A program made the translations under genes and the position numbers. From Candidatus Obscuribacterales bacterium (GTDB lineage: Bacteria; Cyanobacteriota; Vampirovibrionia; Obscuribacterales; Obscuribacteraceae), in contig JARLHI010000057.1 of assembly GCA_031292355.1 (NCBI GenBank), forward strand, positions 310,001 through 374,000: a stretch of 64,000 nt of DNA. The letters are read 5' to 3'. The notes beneath the pieces are model-generated. The model did no database searches and had not been told where the DNA came from. It worked only from the letters and a program-made list of their open reading frames with translations. Shown here in pieces: positions 48,131-56,590 of this stretch. How positions within the stretch are numbered: position 1 is the stretch's first letter; every line of letters starts with the position of its first letter.

Positions 48131-49340
48131 GTTCGTTCCTCGAATGCACAAATATATTAGAACCATCCGGTATCGTCAGATCGGCTTGCATTTTCCTCGC
48201 CGCAATTGAATCAACTATAGGTCTAGCGATTTCAGGCACAGCCGACAGTGCAAGTAGACAAAGACGTCTCAAGCCGCCACGTTTTAAACAAGCAGCGACA
48301 ACGGCGCTGACGTTTTGTTTTTTACCGATTAATTGAAGATACTGTCGCCGCCACAAAGGTGCCAGTTCTGGCTTCCAATGTTCAATAGCAGCATCAGCAA
48401 GAGGTGCCATATGAGCTGCAGCAAGCAAGGCCCAGGACATTCCTTCACCTGTGAATGGCTCTGTGTAACCGCAGGCATCGCCAATTAAAAAAAGTCGTTC
48501 ACCAGATAGGGACAAGCGACAGCGCGTCAATGTGTTGGTGCCAGTCCAATGCTCCGTCAAAAAACCAGCAGGAACTGGAAGACCAGCACTTTCCAAAATA
48601 GCAGCGCTTGCAAGCGCCGGTGAACCTGATTGCCTTGAGAAGTCGCGATTCAGAGCCACTGCAATATCTAATTTGTTATCTTCAATTCGCACAAGTCCCA
48701 CGTATCCGTGATTCGAACAGGCCATGTAGATGCGGCCTTCTTCGTAAAATGTGTCAGCGTAAGAAAGTACCACTCCGGCACCAAATTTTGAGTTTTCCTT
48801 AGCTACGGTTGAAAATTCTGGCAGTTCACTCAAAGACATACCATCAAGGCCGTCTGCGACTATTACCAGTTTTGCTCGGACCTCATTCCTGTCGCTGGTA
48901 TTTTGTATTTTAACCAGCCGCTCACTTTCATCAGAGGGCTGCACTCGAGCTGTCACGCGAGGCAAAAAACTGACGCCACTAGCAATTGCCGCCCTGATTA
49001 AGGCAGCATCAAATTTTGAGCGGGACAGCGCAAAGCCCGTTGGCAATTGCAATCTCGCTTTAATTCCGCTTTCACAGACAATCAATTGCGAAAATGGTAT
49101 GGCATTCTGTTGTGACAATAAATCTTCCAAGCCAATTTTGCTCAAGACACCAGCAGCGATATCATTAATGCAGCATCCGCATACTTTATCTCTAGGAAAA
49201 TCAGCTCTATCAACAAGCAAGACCGTTCGAGAAGAAAGTGACAACAAACGAGCAATTGTCGATCCAGCAGGTCCAGCTCCAATTACAACGGCATCCCAGA
49301 ATTTGTCTGTGTCAGAAAAAGCTATGCTAGCTTTAATCAA
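48114..49340 (-). CDS. FAD-dependent oxidoreductase, geranylgeranyl-reductase/hydroxylase type
   Basis: I place the start at TTG 49340, which shares TTGA with the stop of the methyltransferase gene and lies nine bases after GGAG; an in-frame ATG at 49397 would overlap that gene by 61 bases. The 408-residue product has the FAD motif VVIGAGPAGST near its N-terminus, the RDKVCGCC segment of the family and GDACGYTEPFTGEG (second FAD contact). In known type III PKS clusters, related flavoproteins hydroxylate the polyketide ring or oxidise it to a quinone. That role fits here but is inference. Confidence 0.88.
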   Translation of the reverse strand: MIKASIAFSDTDKFWDAVVIGAGPAGSTIARLLSLSSRTVLLVDRADFPRDKVCGCCINDIAAGVLSKIGLEDLLSQQNAIPFSQLIVCESGIKARLQLPTGFALSRSKFDAALIRAAIASGVSFLPRVTARVQPSDESERLVKIQNTSDRNEVRAKLVIVADGLDGMSLSELPEFSTVAKENSKFGAGVVLSYADTFYEEGRIYMACSNHGYVGLVRIEDNKLDIAVALNRDFSRQSGSPALASAAILESAGLPVPAGFLTEHWTGTNTLTRCRLSLSGERLFLIGDACGYTEPFTGEGMSWALLAAAHMAPLADAAIEHWKPELAPLWRRQYLQLIGKKQNVSAVVAACLKRGGLRRLCLLALSAVPEIARPIVDSIAARKMQADLTIPDGSNIFVHSRNEHAVKN

Positions 49341-50035
49341 GACGTTCTTCTCCAGACAAGCAACATGCGACACGGGAAAGCGAATGTTACAGTGCATCCT
49401 GTCAAACCAGCTTCTAATGCCATCTCTTGCATCTCTTTGATTGTGTATGATGCCATGACAGATATAGGAGCATCAAAACGAACAACCTCAGACCTCGTGA
49501 ACAACCTGCTCGCAAGCCAGACCAGTACATAAGAAATTTCGCTGCGTACTAAGTCGTTGACAATGACCATCTCAGAGGCAGCTTCAGACATTTTCTTCAA
49601 AAGCTGAACAACTTGAGGTGGATCTAAATGATGAGTAAAAAGAGCCGTCGTAATTACGTCAAAACGTTGAGGCAAGGCTTCGTTGATAACGTCAAGCTGC
49701 ATAAACGAAATCTGGGCGTCAACTTTTCTCGCTTCGGTCTCGGCAATTTCGACAGCAGTCTTGCTGATATCAGTCCCCACAAGCTGCAATGACAGCTTCT
49801 CCTGGCGTGCCTTTTTTCTCAGACCCCGTAAAATATCACCACTGCCGGTGGCAAGATCAAGCACACGCAACGTGCGCTTGGCTTCCAGGCTGAGCTTCTT
49901 AATCGGAGACCAGATCAAATCAGCGCTAGTGCTAATCAGATTTAGTGCTTCAAGCCCGCGCAAAGCTTCAGCATGGCTATCGCTGTTGAGCTGCGGATCA
50001 TCCATTAATTCAGGCTCTCGCTTGCGCGGTAACAT
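49337..50035 (-). CDS. Class I SAM-dependent methyltransferase
   Basis: ATG 50035 follows GAGG by seven bases. The 232-residue protein has the SAM-binding motif LDLATGSGDILRGL, an acidic residue after strand 2 (GTDISKTAVE) and motif DVITTALFTHHL. It resembles UbiE-like methyltransferases that act on lipidic rings. It is the first gene of a four-gene operon (methyltransferase, flavoprotein, type III PKS, CPXCG protein) with overlapping or nearly touching ends, so it likely methylates the polyketide made by the operon. Confidence 0.87.
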   Translation of the reverse strand: MLPRKREPELMDDPQLNSDSHAEALRGLEALNLISTSADLIWSPIKKLSLEAKRTLRVLDLATGSGDILRGLRKKARQEKLSLQLVGTDISKTAVEIAETEARKVDAQISFMQLDVINEALPQRFDVITTALFTHHLDPPQVVQLLKKMSEAASEMVIVNDLVRSEISYVLVWLASRLFTRSEVVRFDAPISVMASYTIKEMQEMALEAGLTGCTVTFAFPCRMLLVWRRTS

Positions 50036-50317
50036 CAATCAGCCTCGTGGACAGACAGAACTTTGCCTCAGCATTGTTGCACATGCGATCGAGACGCACC
50101 TTGGTCCCAATAACGCTCCCGTGAACAGAAACTACAAGAGCTGGAAACGCAATCAGGGAGTTGGATTTGCAAGCAACCTCATACGCAATCGCTCTTAATC
50201 GATCGCAACAATGGGCTAAGAGTCACAATTCAATCCGACTTGAGACTATTAATTAGGTTTCAAAAAATCAGATGAGTGCGAAAGCGCTTCCACCGGTTCA
50301 ATTGACTGCGCTAAATT

Positions 50318-52132
50318 TCAAGATAGCGGAGCTGTGTTATTTAACCAAACAAAACACCCGTGCCTATTTCGATATCCCCAACGTCCCATCGCAGGGAAGT
50401 AATGCGCATTGTACATAACCAGCTGGTTGACAGTCTCTGGAACTGGACCAGCTGGACTGGGCGCCAGTATTCGGATTGGCTCAACAACCTGCACTGTGAT
50501 TGGCATCGTATATTCGGCCGGAGGCGGCACAGAGTCCCATTCCATCTGTCCTGGCTGCCGCCACATATTCATCATGGGGTTGTACACCCAGGGCGTCGGG
50601 ACGAAACCTGGAGGATAGATGAATCCTGCAGGTGGCGGACCATAATAGTGCGGCCATCCATACCGCAGCCAATTTAAACCGTTGAGGATCGATCCAATTG
50701 TGAATCCATTTGACCATCCCCATCCTGGACCGGGTTGCCAGAAACCACCTCCGCCTCCCCAGCCACCGCCGGCGCCACCACCACCGCCCCACCACGAAGG
50801 GTAATTCGATTGAGGCACATTGCTGACGTATGTATTTCCGGAATTGATTGTTACTGGTTGACCGCCAAGGCTCGCTGGAGTGTTGTTTAAATAGCTCGAT
50901 GTTTGGGCGGCTGCCGCTTGCTGGTATCCGGATGGTGCTTGCGACATTGGCACCGGATACAAATTGTTTTGCATGTTCTGATAAGCGTTTCCGGCTTGAG
51001 CCTGTTGCGCGGCGCTAACCTGCCCTTGCAGTGCCGGAGCGGGAGCCGCATTTTGAAATGGTGCAGGATTGCCGTGGAAGGGTGGCGGGTTCATCGGTCG
51101 CTTGTCGTTACTAATCTGTCTAGATAGTCCATTCTCTTCACGATTCAGTTGGCGATATTCCTGCCCCGTTAGATGACCACCGTTGCGAGCGGCATCTATT
51201 TGTTCTTGTCGCTGAATTGATTTATCCTCAGATTTCAGCTGTCCGTAGTGTCCGCTCAAGTTGCCTTTATCGCTATTGATCTGGTTGTTCAGATTGGCAT
51301 CTCGACCTAAAACTTCCGAGCGTCCTGAGTGATTCATTTGAAATTGAGCATCGCCTGCGCCTTGATTGTCGCGGCTAGTTTGTCTTGAAAGTCCATTTTC
51401 TTCGCCATTAAGTTGACGATATTCTTGCCCCGTTAAATGTCCGCCGTTGCGTGCTGCATCGACTTGCTCTTGATGACGAATGGAATTATCTTCAGATTTT
51501 AGTTGACCATAATGCCCGCTTAAGTCGCCTTTATCTTGATTTAAATCGCGATTGAGGTTGGCATCTCTTCCAAGAACTTCCGCTCTACCCGGATGCTCTT
51601 GCTTAAAGGATTCTTGCTTTTGGACCGCCTGTTGTTGCTGGTGTTCTTGTGCCTGCTGTTGTTGTCGTTGCTGCGCGGCTTGTTGTTGATGTTCTTGTTC
51701 TTGTTGTCGTCGTTGCTGCGCGGCTTGTTGCTGGCGCTCTTGCGCTTGCTGTTGTCGTTGCTGCGCGGCTTGTTGCTGGTGTTCTTGCGCTTGATGTTGT
51801 CGCTGCTGCGCAGCTTGTTGTTGTCGCTGCTGCGCAGCTTGTTGCTGTCGTTGCTGGGCCGCTTGTTGCTGGCGTTGTTGTGCTTGATGCTGTCGTTGTT
51901 GTTGTTGTTGTTGTTGTTGTGCTGCGTGTTGTTGCTGCTGTTGCCTTGCTTGCGCCGCGCGTTGGGCTGCCGCTTGAGCCGCCGCATTTGGGGCGGCCCA
52001 TGCTGCCGAAGATTGATTTTGCAAATCTGAAATTTCTACTAAACCAACCGTATAGGCTAATAAGGAAGCGATTGAAAAATTGAGAATAAGCCGATTGTAC
52101 GAGACACCGTTTTCTTGCCTGCCACCTTTCAT
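50318..52132 (-). CDS. Gln-rich exported protein with two GHYGQL repeats and Gly/Trp/Pro-rich C-terminus
   Basis: The 604-residue protein has a signal-like N-terminus (RLILNFSIASLLAYTVGL). A long Gln/Ala/Arg tract follows (about 50-175), built from AAQQRQQQ-type units. Two copies of a 76-residue hydrophilic unit lie at 180-255 and 268-343, an 88-residue period, each with GRxEVLGRD, GHYGQLKSED, QEQ-DAARNGGHLTGQ and RQLN-EEN. A Pro/Gln linker and a Gly/Trp stretch (about 445-475) lead to an aromatic, Pro-rich C-terminus. It is likely outside the cytoplasm, perhaps in a sheath or cell-surface layer. The small protein at 42672-43022 has one copy of the same unit. No known function. Confidence 0.75.
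   Translation of the reverse strand: MKGGRQENGVSYNRLILNFSIASLLAYTVGLVEISDLQNQSSAAWAAPNAAAQAAAQRAAQARQQQQQHAAQQQQQQQQRQHQAQQRQQQAAQQRQQQAAQQRQQQAAQQRQHQAQEHQQQAAQQRQQQAQERQQQAAQQRRQQEQEHQQQAAQQRQQQQAQEHQQQQAVQKQESFKQEHPGRAEVLGRDANLNRDLNQDKGDLSGHYGQLKSEDNSIRHQEQVDAARNGGHLTGQEYRQLNGEENGLSRQTSRDNQGAGDAQFQMNHSGRSEVLGRDANLNNQINSDKGNLSGHYGQLKSEDKSIQRQEQIDAARNGGHLTGQEYRQLNREENGLSRQISNDKRPMNPPPFHGNPAPFQNAAPAPALQGQVSAAQQAQAGNAYQNMQNNLYPVPMSQAPSGYQQAAAAQTSSYLNNTPASLGGQPVTINSGNTYVSNVPQSNYPSWWGGGGGAGGGWGGGGGFWQPGPGWGWSNGFTIGSILNGLNWLRYGWPHYYGPPPAGFIYPPGFVPTPWVYNPMMNMWRQPGQMEWDSVPPPAEYTMPITVQVVEPIRILAPSPAGPVPETVNQLVMYNAHYFPAMGRWGYRNRHGCFVWLNNTAPLS
51600..51965 (-). repeat. Low-complexity Gln-codon repeat inside the Gln-rich gene
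   Basis: CAA/CAG codons with interspersed GCG and CGC form short, near-identical units coding for AAQQRQQQ, AQEHQQQ and AQERQQQ. The number of units is likely to vary between strains by slippage. Confidence 0.85.
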
Positions 52133-52381
52133 ATAAATGCACCTGTAGCTGGGGACAACTTAGCCTATAAGGTAATCTGCTTTCGTGGCTAAGTCGTGAA
52201 ACTGATGAGAATATAAGACGATGTGAAGTTTTTTTAAATTGCTGAAGACTTATCAGGTCTCTTTCACTCGAACATATTTTACTGATTCTCAAAATCAAGG
52301 TACTGACGACTCAGAGAGTCAGTCGGAATTTCGAGATTAGGCTAAAATGAAGCGAATTCGTCAATTTACCTGGAAGTTAGC

Positions 52382-53305
52382 ATGGTTATTCAAGTTTCTA
52401 GTCTCAATGTTTTTCCCATAAAATCATGCGCAGGCACTGCCGTAAACAGCGCAACTGCGACAGATCACGGTTTCACATTCGATCGAACCTGGCTGATAGT
52501 AGACGAACAAAATAACTTTCTAACGCAACGCGAATTACCGAGAATGGCGTTGATAAAGCCACGCATTTTCAGTCGACGCACGGGCAATAATCTACTAGAC
52601 ACTGACGAGACCGCAACCTGGAAGGCGCCTGCACAAATTGCTTGTGCGTCTCCAGATTTTGATTTAGCAATCGCGAATCATCCATATCAACAATTTGTCA
52701 TGTCTCTTGAGGCACCAGATATGGAGCCATATTCGGCTCCTTTTAATCCCTACGGTGATCGACTGGACGTAGTTGTGTGGGGCGATACCTGTCAAGCAAT
52801 CGACGAAGGCGATGAAGCAGCTTTATGGCTCAGTCGCTTCTTAGAAAAGAGGTGCAGGCTTGTTCGCTTTGCCGACAATTCGCTGCGCAAAGTCGATCCC
52901 GCATATGCAGTCAATGAGAATAACACTGTCAATTTCGCCGATGGATATCCGTTCCTATTGATTTCGGAAGCATCACTTGCCGATTTAAATTCTCGCCTCG
53001 ACAATGAAGTGCCTATGAATCGCTTTCGTCCAAACATCGTCGTTTCTGGTTGCGATGCCTTCGCCGAAGATACATGGAAAAAAATTCGCATTGACTCCGT
53101 CGAATTCAATTTCGTCAAACCATGTTCGCGCTGTGTAATCACTACCAACGATCAATCCACAGGTGCATTTACAGACCAGCCTCTGCGAATGCTTTCTACT
53201 TTTCGACTGCAAAACAAAAAAATTATATTCGGGCAAAACATAATTGCTTCAGGGCCAGGTTCTATTAGGCTGGGAACGAAGCTAGAGATTTTGGAATATA
53301 ATTGA
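52382..53305 (+). CDS. MOSC-domain protein (YcbX/mARC-like)
   Basis: The 307-residue protein has the N-terminal beta-barrel domain that goes with MOSC (residues 1-120, FPIKSCAGTAV and DRTWLIVDEQN), then the MOSC domain with RFRPN and the cysteine motif KPCSRC (C248, C251). In mARC and YcbX the conserved Cys binds the molybdenum cofactor, and the enzymes reduce N-hydroxylated compounds. No ferredoxin domain is attached, unlike YcbX. It is 30 bp upstream of the class II aldolase gene, probably co-transcribed. No molybdenum cofactor genes are near. Confidence 0.9.
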   Translation: MVIQVSSLNVFPIKSCAGTAVNSATATDHGFTFDRTWLIVDEQNNFLTQRELPRMALIKPRIFSRRTGNNLLDTDETATWKAPAQIACASPDFDLAIANHPYQQFVMSLEAPDMEPYSAPFNPYGDRLDVVVWGDTCQAIDEGDEAALWLSRFLEKRCRLVRFADNSLRKVDPAYAVNENNTVNFADGYPFLLISEASLADLNSRLDNEVPMNRFRPNIVVSGCDAFAEDTWKKIRIDSVEFNFVKPCSRCVITTNDQSTGAFTDQPLRMLSTFRLQNKKIIFGQNIIASGPGSIRLGTKLEILEYN

Positions 53306-53335
53306 AACCATATTCTCTACTGAGGGTGCAAAGTC

Positions 53336-54127
53336 ATGACGCTTACGCAAGGTTCAGTCCAAAGTACTGATGCCCAGTCCCAGAGTATGCAAGAAAGGGT
53401 CTCACCTGAAGAATGGCAAACTCGAATCGATCTGGCAGCAGCCTATCGCCTGGTCCATCACTTTCACTGGGATGATTTGATCTTTACGCACATTTCGGCT
53501 CGCGTGCCCGGCCCAGAACATCACTTTTTAATTAACCCTTTTGGTTTGATGTTCGACGAAATTACTGCATCCAGCCTTGTCAAAATCGATCTCAATGGCA
53601 ACATTATTGAACCTGGTGCTTATTTTGTGAACAAAGCCGGTTTCACTATTCACAGCGCCGTGCACTCAGCTCGCGAAGATGCAAAATGCGTAATGCATTT
53701 GCATTCTATTGCTGGGACAGCTGTCTCGACGCAGGAGCAGGGATTGCTGCCCATTCATCAGACAGCCATGCTGCTCAACGGTCAAATTGCCTATCACGAC
53801 TATGAAGGCGTTGCCTTCAACCTCGACGAGCGTCCACGGCTGGTATCAGATCTTGGCAATAAATCGGTGATGATTCTGCGCAATCATGGCACTCTCACTG
53901 TAGGTCCATCGGTGGCGTCGGCGTTTATCAGCATGTATTTTTTAGAGCGAGCATGCGCTATTCAAATAGCGGCATCAGCGCCTGGCGTAAAGCTAATTGA
54001 ACCGATGGGGCCAGTGCAAAAGCTCGTCGAACAGCAAGCGGGGATGGAACGCGCTGGAGCAGAAAAACTGGTGTGGCCGACCCTGATTAGGATGCTCGAT
54101 CGCAAAGATCCGTCTTATAAGCTATAG
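53336..54127 (+). CDS. Class II aldolase/adducin family protein
   Basis: The 263-residue protein carries the family's zinc histidines H121 and H123 in MHLHSIAG and H184 in RNHGTLTVG, and the text HISARVPGPEHHFLINPFG. Characterised relatives cleave sugar phosphates such as fuculose or ribulose phosphate, but this adducin-like subgroup (with LMFDEITASSLVKID) is mostly uncharacterised. GAGGG precedes the ATG. It follows the MOSC gene closely and is convergent with the crotonase gene. Confidence 0.87.
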   Translation: MTLTQGSVQSTDAQSQSMQERVSPEEWQTRIDLAAAYRLVHHFHWDDLIFTHISARVPGPEHHFLINPFGLMFDEITASSLVKIDLNGNIIEPGAYFVNKAGFTIHSAVHSAREDAKCVMHLHSIAGTAVSTQEQGLLPIHQTAMLLNGQIAYHDYEGVAFNLDERPRLVSDLGNKSVMILRNHGTLTVGPSVASAFISMYFLERACAIQIAASAPGVKLIEPMGPVQKLVEQQAGMERAGAEKLVWPTLIRMLDRKDPSYKL

Positions 54128-54151
54128 CAAACTCTAAGCGTTTTTTTGCGC

Positions 54152-54955
54152 TCAAAATTTACCGTGACGCCAATTCTTTGCCTCACTAAAGGCAATGGCG
54201 CCATCGATTGCATCATGCGAACGCAGTGATTCCATGCCGCGATTGATCTCGTTTTCAATTGCTTGCTCGTCGCTCAAACTCCACTGTTCATAGACCGACA
54301 GACGATCCTGGCGCATACATGTTTGAGGGAAAGAGGCGATTTCACGAGCCAGTTGCATGGACGACGATAGCGCTTCTCCGGGCTCAACCAGCCGATTAAC
54401 GAGACCTATTTCGAAGGCTTCTTTTGCTGCGACGCTTCGACCAGTGAGGATTAAATCCATCGCTCGACTCTGTCCAATTAAGCGAGGCAAGCGAATCGTG
54501 CCCAAATCAATCAAAGGCACACCAAGGCGTCTACAAAAAACACCAAAAATGGCGGCCGATGAAGCAACCCGCAAATCAGCCCAAAGAGCAAGTTCCAGCC
54601 CACCAGCCACGCAGTAACCTTCAATTGCGGCAATCACAGGCTTAGAAAGCCGCATCCGAGTTGGTCCCATTGGACCGTTTCCTGATGCAGAAATCGTATT
54701 GCCGTGTCCTTCAGCAAATGCTTTTAAATCTGCGCCGGCACAAAAATTCTTCTCTGCTCCAGTTAAAATCGCAACTTTCAAAAAGGTGTCTTGCTCGAAT
54801 AAACTAAACGCATGCACCAATTCTTCGGCCGTTTCACGGTCAACGGCATTACGTCTGCTGGGTCGATCAATGGTGACAACGGCAATGTCATCGAATTTTT
54901 CGAATTTTACTTGCACAAATTCACCCGGAAAACATCTTCTATTTTTTGGTGTCAT
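54152..54955 (-). CDS. Enoyl-CoA hydratase/crotonase family protein
   Basis: This 267-residue crotonase-fold protein has the CoA-binding and oxyanion segments FCAGADLKAF and AGGLELALWADLR. The first catalytic Glu is kept (GGLELAL), but the second, which in hydratases lies in PE-x-x-LG, is replaced (CRRLGVPLIDLGTIRLP). This CRR-GVPLID subgroup is common in bacteria and its reaction is unclear, so true hydratase activity is doubtful. The ATG overlaps the end of the thioesterase gene by 17 bases; a GTG 13 codons in is an alternative. It is the last gene of the minus-strand run. Confidence 0.88.
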   Translation of the reverse strand: MTPKNRRCFPGEFVQVKFEKFDDIAVVTIDRPSRRNAVDRETAEELVHAFSLFEQDTFLKVAILTGAEKNFCAGADLKAFAEGHGNTISASGNGPMGPTRMRLSKPVIAAIEGYCVAGGLELALWADLRVASSAAIFGVFCRRLGVPLIDLGTIRLPRLIGQSRAMDLILTGRSVAAKEAFEIGLVNRLVEPGEALSSSMQLAREIASFPQTCMRQDRLSVYEQWSLSDEQAIENEINRGMESLRSHDAIDGAIAFSEAKNWRHGKF

Positions 54956-55391
54956 TCATTCGAATATGCCAGCGCACAGTGCACTCAGTCGAGATCGTGC
55001 CGTTTGAGTCAGCAAGGGTCACTTGCACTGCCACTTTTGCTTTATCTTGGGTAAAGAGCGCGTCCCTTGTAGCTTTCACATCTTCAGTAGAAACACTGGC
55101 GTCAGCGGTGCAATCTCCATGTGCTGGCGCACGATAGGCAATATCTGCTCCAAGGGCAAGCGGTGTGCATTGATCCAACAAATCAGCTAATGCTGCCATC
55201 AAAGCCACGCCACTGGCGGCTTCGATGACAGCAAATTGAGCAGCAGCATGCATGGTACCGACATGATTAGCGAGCGATTCTTTGAAAGGCAATTTGCATT
55301 TAGCTCGCCCTGATTCAAAGCTGATCACCTGAATACCAAGTTCGGCATTGAAAGGAATTGCTTCAACCAGTTTTTTTACTTGCTCGCTCAT
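54939..55391 (-). CDS. Hotdog-fold thioesterase (PaaI/DUF4442-like)
   Basis: The 150-residue single-hotdog protein has NHVGTMHAAAQFAVIEAASG, with H43 and acidic E57 in the place of the PaaI-type active site. It should hydrolyse acyl-CoA thioesters. It sits between a thiolase gene (16 bp upstream) and a crotonase gene (overlapping), which suggests it releases free acids or CoA during fatty-acid breakdown. Substrate length is unknown. Confidence 0.82.
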   Translation of the reverse strand: MSEQVKKLVEAIPFNAELGIQVISFESGRAKCKLPFKESLANHVGTMHAAAQFAVIEAASGVALMAALADLLDQCTPLALGADIAYRAPAHGDCTADASVSTEDVKATRDALFTQDKAKVAVQVTLADSNGTISTECTVRWHIRMNDTKK

Positions 55392-55407
55392 CGCGTCTAC
55401 TCCAAGA

Positions 55408-56589
55408 TCAGGCTATTTCAAACAATCCTGCGGCACCCATGCCACCACCGATGCACATCGTTACTACTACGTATTTGACACCACGACGCTTTCCTTCAAT
55501 GAGCGCGTGACCGACCAGACGGGAACCACTCATGCCATATGGGTGACCAATGGAGACAGCACCACCATCGACGTTTAAGCGCTCGTTTGGAATACCGAGC
55601 TTGTCACGACAATAAACAACCTGCACGGCAAATGCTTCATTCAATTCCCACAAACCGATATCGTCCATTTTCAGACCATGCTGTTTAAGCAATTTCGGTA
55701 TTGCAAACACTGGACCGATTCCCATTTCATCGGGTTCAAGTCCGACAATCGTCATGCCTCGATAAATACCCAAGGGTTGCAGACCACGTTGTTGTGCAAT
55801 CTTGCTTTCCATCAGCACGCAAGCGGAAGCACCATCAGACAATTGACTAGCATTACCCGCGGTAATAAATTTGTCTTCGCCGCGCACAGGTTTTAGCTTC
55901 AGTAAATCTTCAAGAGTGGTCGACGGACGATTACCTTCGTCTTTGGCCAAAGTCATTTCTTCTTTTGTGATTTCGCCAGTGTCTTTGTTTTGCACCAGTT
56001 TGACACTCGCCAGCGGCACTATTTCGGCATCGAATCGGCCTTCTTTTTGAGCTGCAGCAGTGCGCTGTTGACTCTGCACAGAATATTCATCTTGCTGCTC
56101 ACGCGAAACGTTGTAACGCTTCGCGACAATGTCGGCTGTGTCAATCATCGGCATCCATAACTCTGGTTTATGAGCAAGCAACCAGTCTTCAGTGAGACGA
56201 TACTTATTGAGGTGGTCCTGAACCAGGCTGATTGATTCGACGCCGCCGCCAATTGCCACATCCACTCCATCCACGATAATGCGCTGCGCTGCCACGCTTA
56301 TTGCCTGCATTCCGGAACTGCAAAAACGATTAATAGTAGATGCCGCTGTAGTGACAGGAAGACCAGCGCGAACAGCGGATAATCTGGCGATATTGTGCCC
56401 GGTTGCCCCTTCAGGCAAACCGCATCCCAAAATTACATCTTCGATTTCTGCGGGATCAACCTTAGCGCGCTCAACTGCATGCTTGATTGCATGTCCGGCA
56501 AGAACCGCTCCATGAGTGTCGTTGAACGCACCACGCATGGCCTTGCCAATTGGTGTACGGGCGGTCGACACAATAACTGCTTCGCGCAT
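55408..56589 (-). CDS. fadA: Acetyl-CoA acyltransferase (thiolase)
   Basis: ATG 56589 follows AAGGAG by seven bases; the frame extends upstream but is not needed. The 393-residue enzyme has the nucleophile C90 (NRFCSSG), H349 (GHPYGMSG) and C379 (TMCIGGGMG), the complete thiolase triad. It cleaves 3-ketoacyl-CoA in the last step of beta-oxidation. The gap to the FadJ-type gene is one base, so the two are surely co-transcribed and may form a complex as FadA-FadB do. Confidence 0.95.
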   Translation of the reverse strand: MREAVIVSTARTPIGKAMRGAFNDTHGAVLAGHAIKHAVERAKVDPAEIEDVILGCGLPEGATGHNIARLSAVRAGLPVTTAASTINRFCSSGMQAISVAAQRIIVDGVDVAIGGGVESISLVQDHLNKYRLTEDWLLAHKPELWMPMIDTADIVAKRYNVSREQQDEYSVQSQQRTAAAQKEGRFDAEIVPLASVKLVQNKDTGEITKEEMTLAKDEGNRPSTTLEDLLKLKPVRGEDKFITAGNASQLSDGASACVLMESKIAQQRGLQPLGIYRGMTIVGLEPDEMGIGPVFAIPKLLKQHGLKMDDIGLWELNEAFAVQVVYCRDKLGIPNERLNVDGGAVSIGHPYGMSGSRLVGHALIEGKRRGVKYVVVTMCIGGGMGAAGLFEIA

Positions 56590-56590
56590 T

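Noticed and set aside
49683..50198. Plus-strand ORF over the methyltransferase gene
   Set aside because: It is antisense to a gene with clear SAM motifs and has unnatural composition.
50036..50317. RNA gene or small protein in the gap before the methyltransferase
   Set aside because: I looked for tRNA-like arms, hairpins and short frames with ribosome sites and found nothing convincing.
51600..51965. CRISPR or antisense gene in the repetitive Gln tract
   Set aside because: The pattern follows Gln codons of a long frame with a signal peptide and flanking conserved repeats; the opposite-strand Leu/Val-rich frames are by-products of the codon repeat.
52133..52381. Gene in the gap between the Gln-rich and MOSC genes
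   Set aside because: Only short frames are present; the gap most likely holds two divergent promoters.
54128..54151. Terminator between the aldolase and crotonase genes
   Set aside because: AGCG and CGCT around a T-run give only a 4-bp stem, too weak to call.
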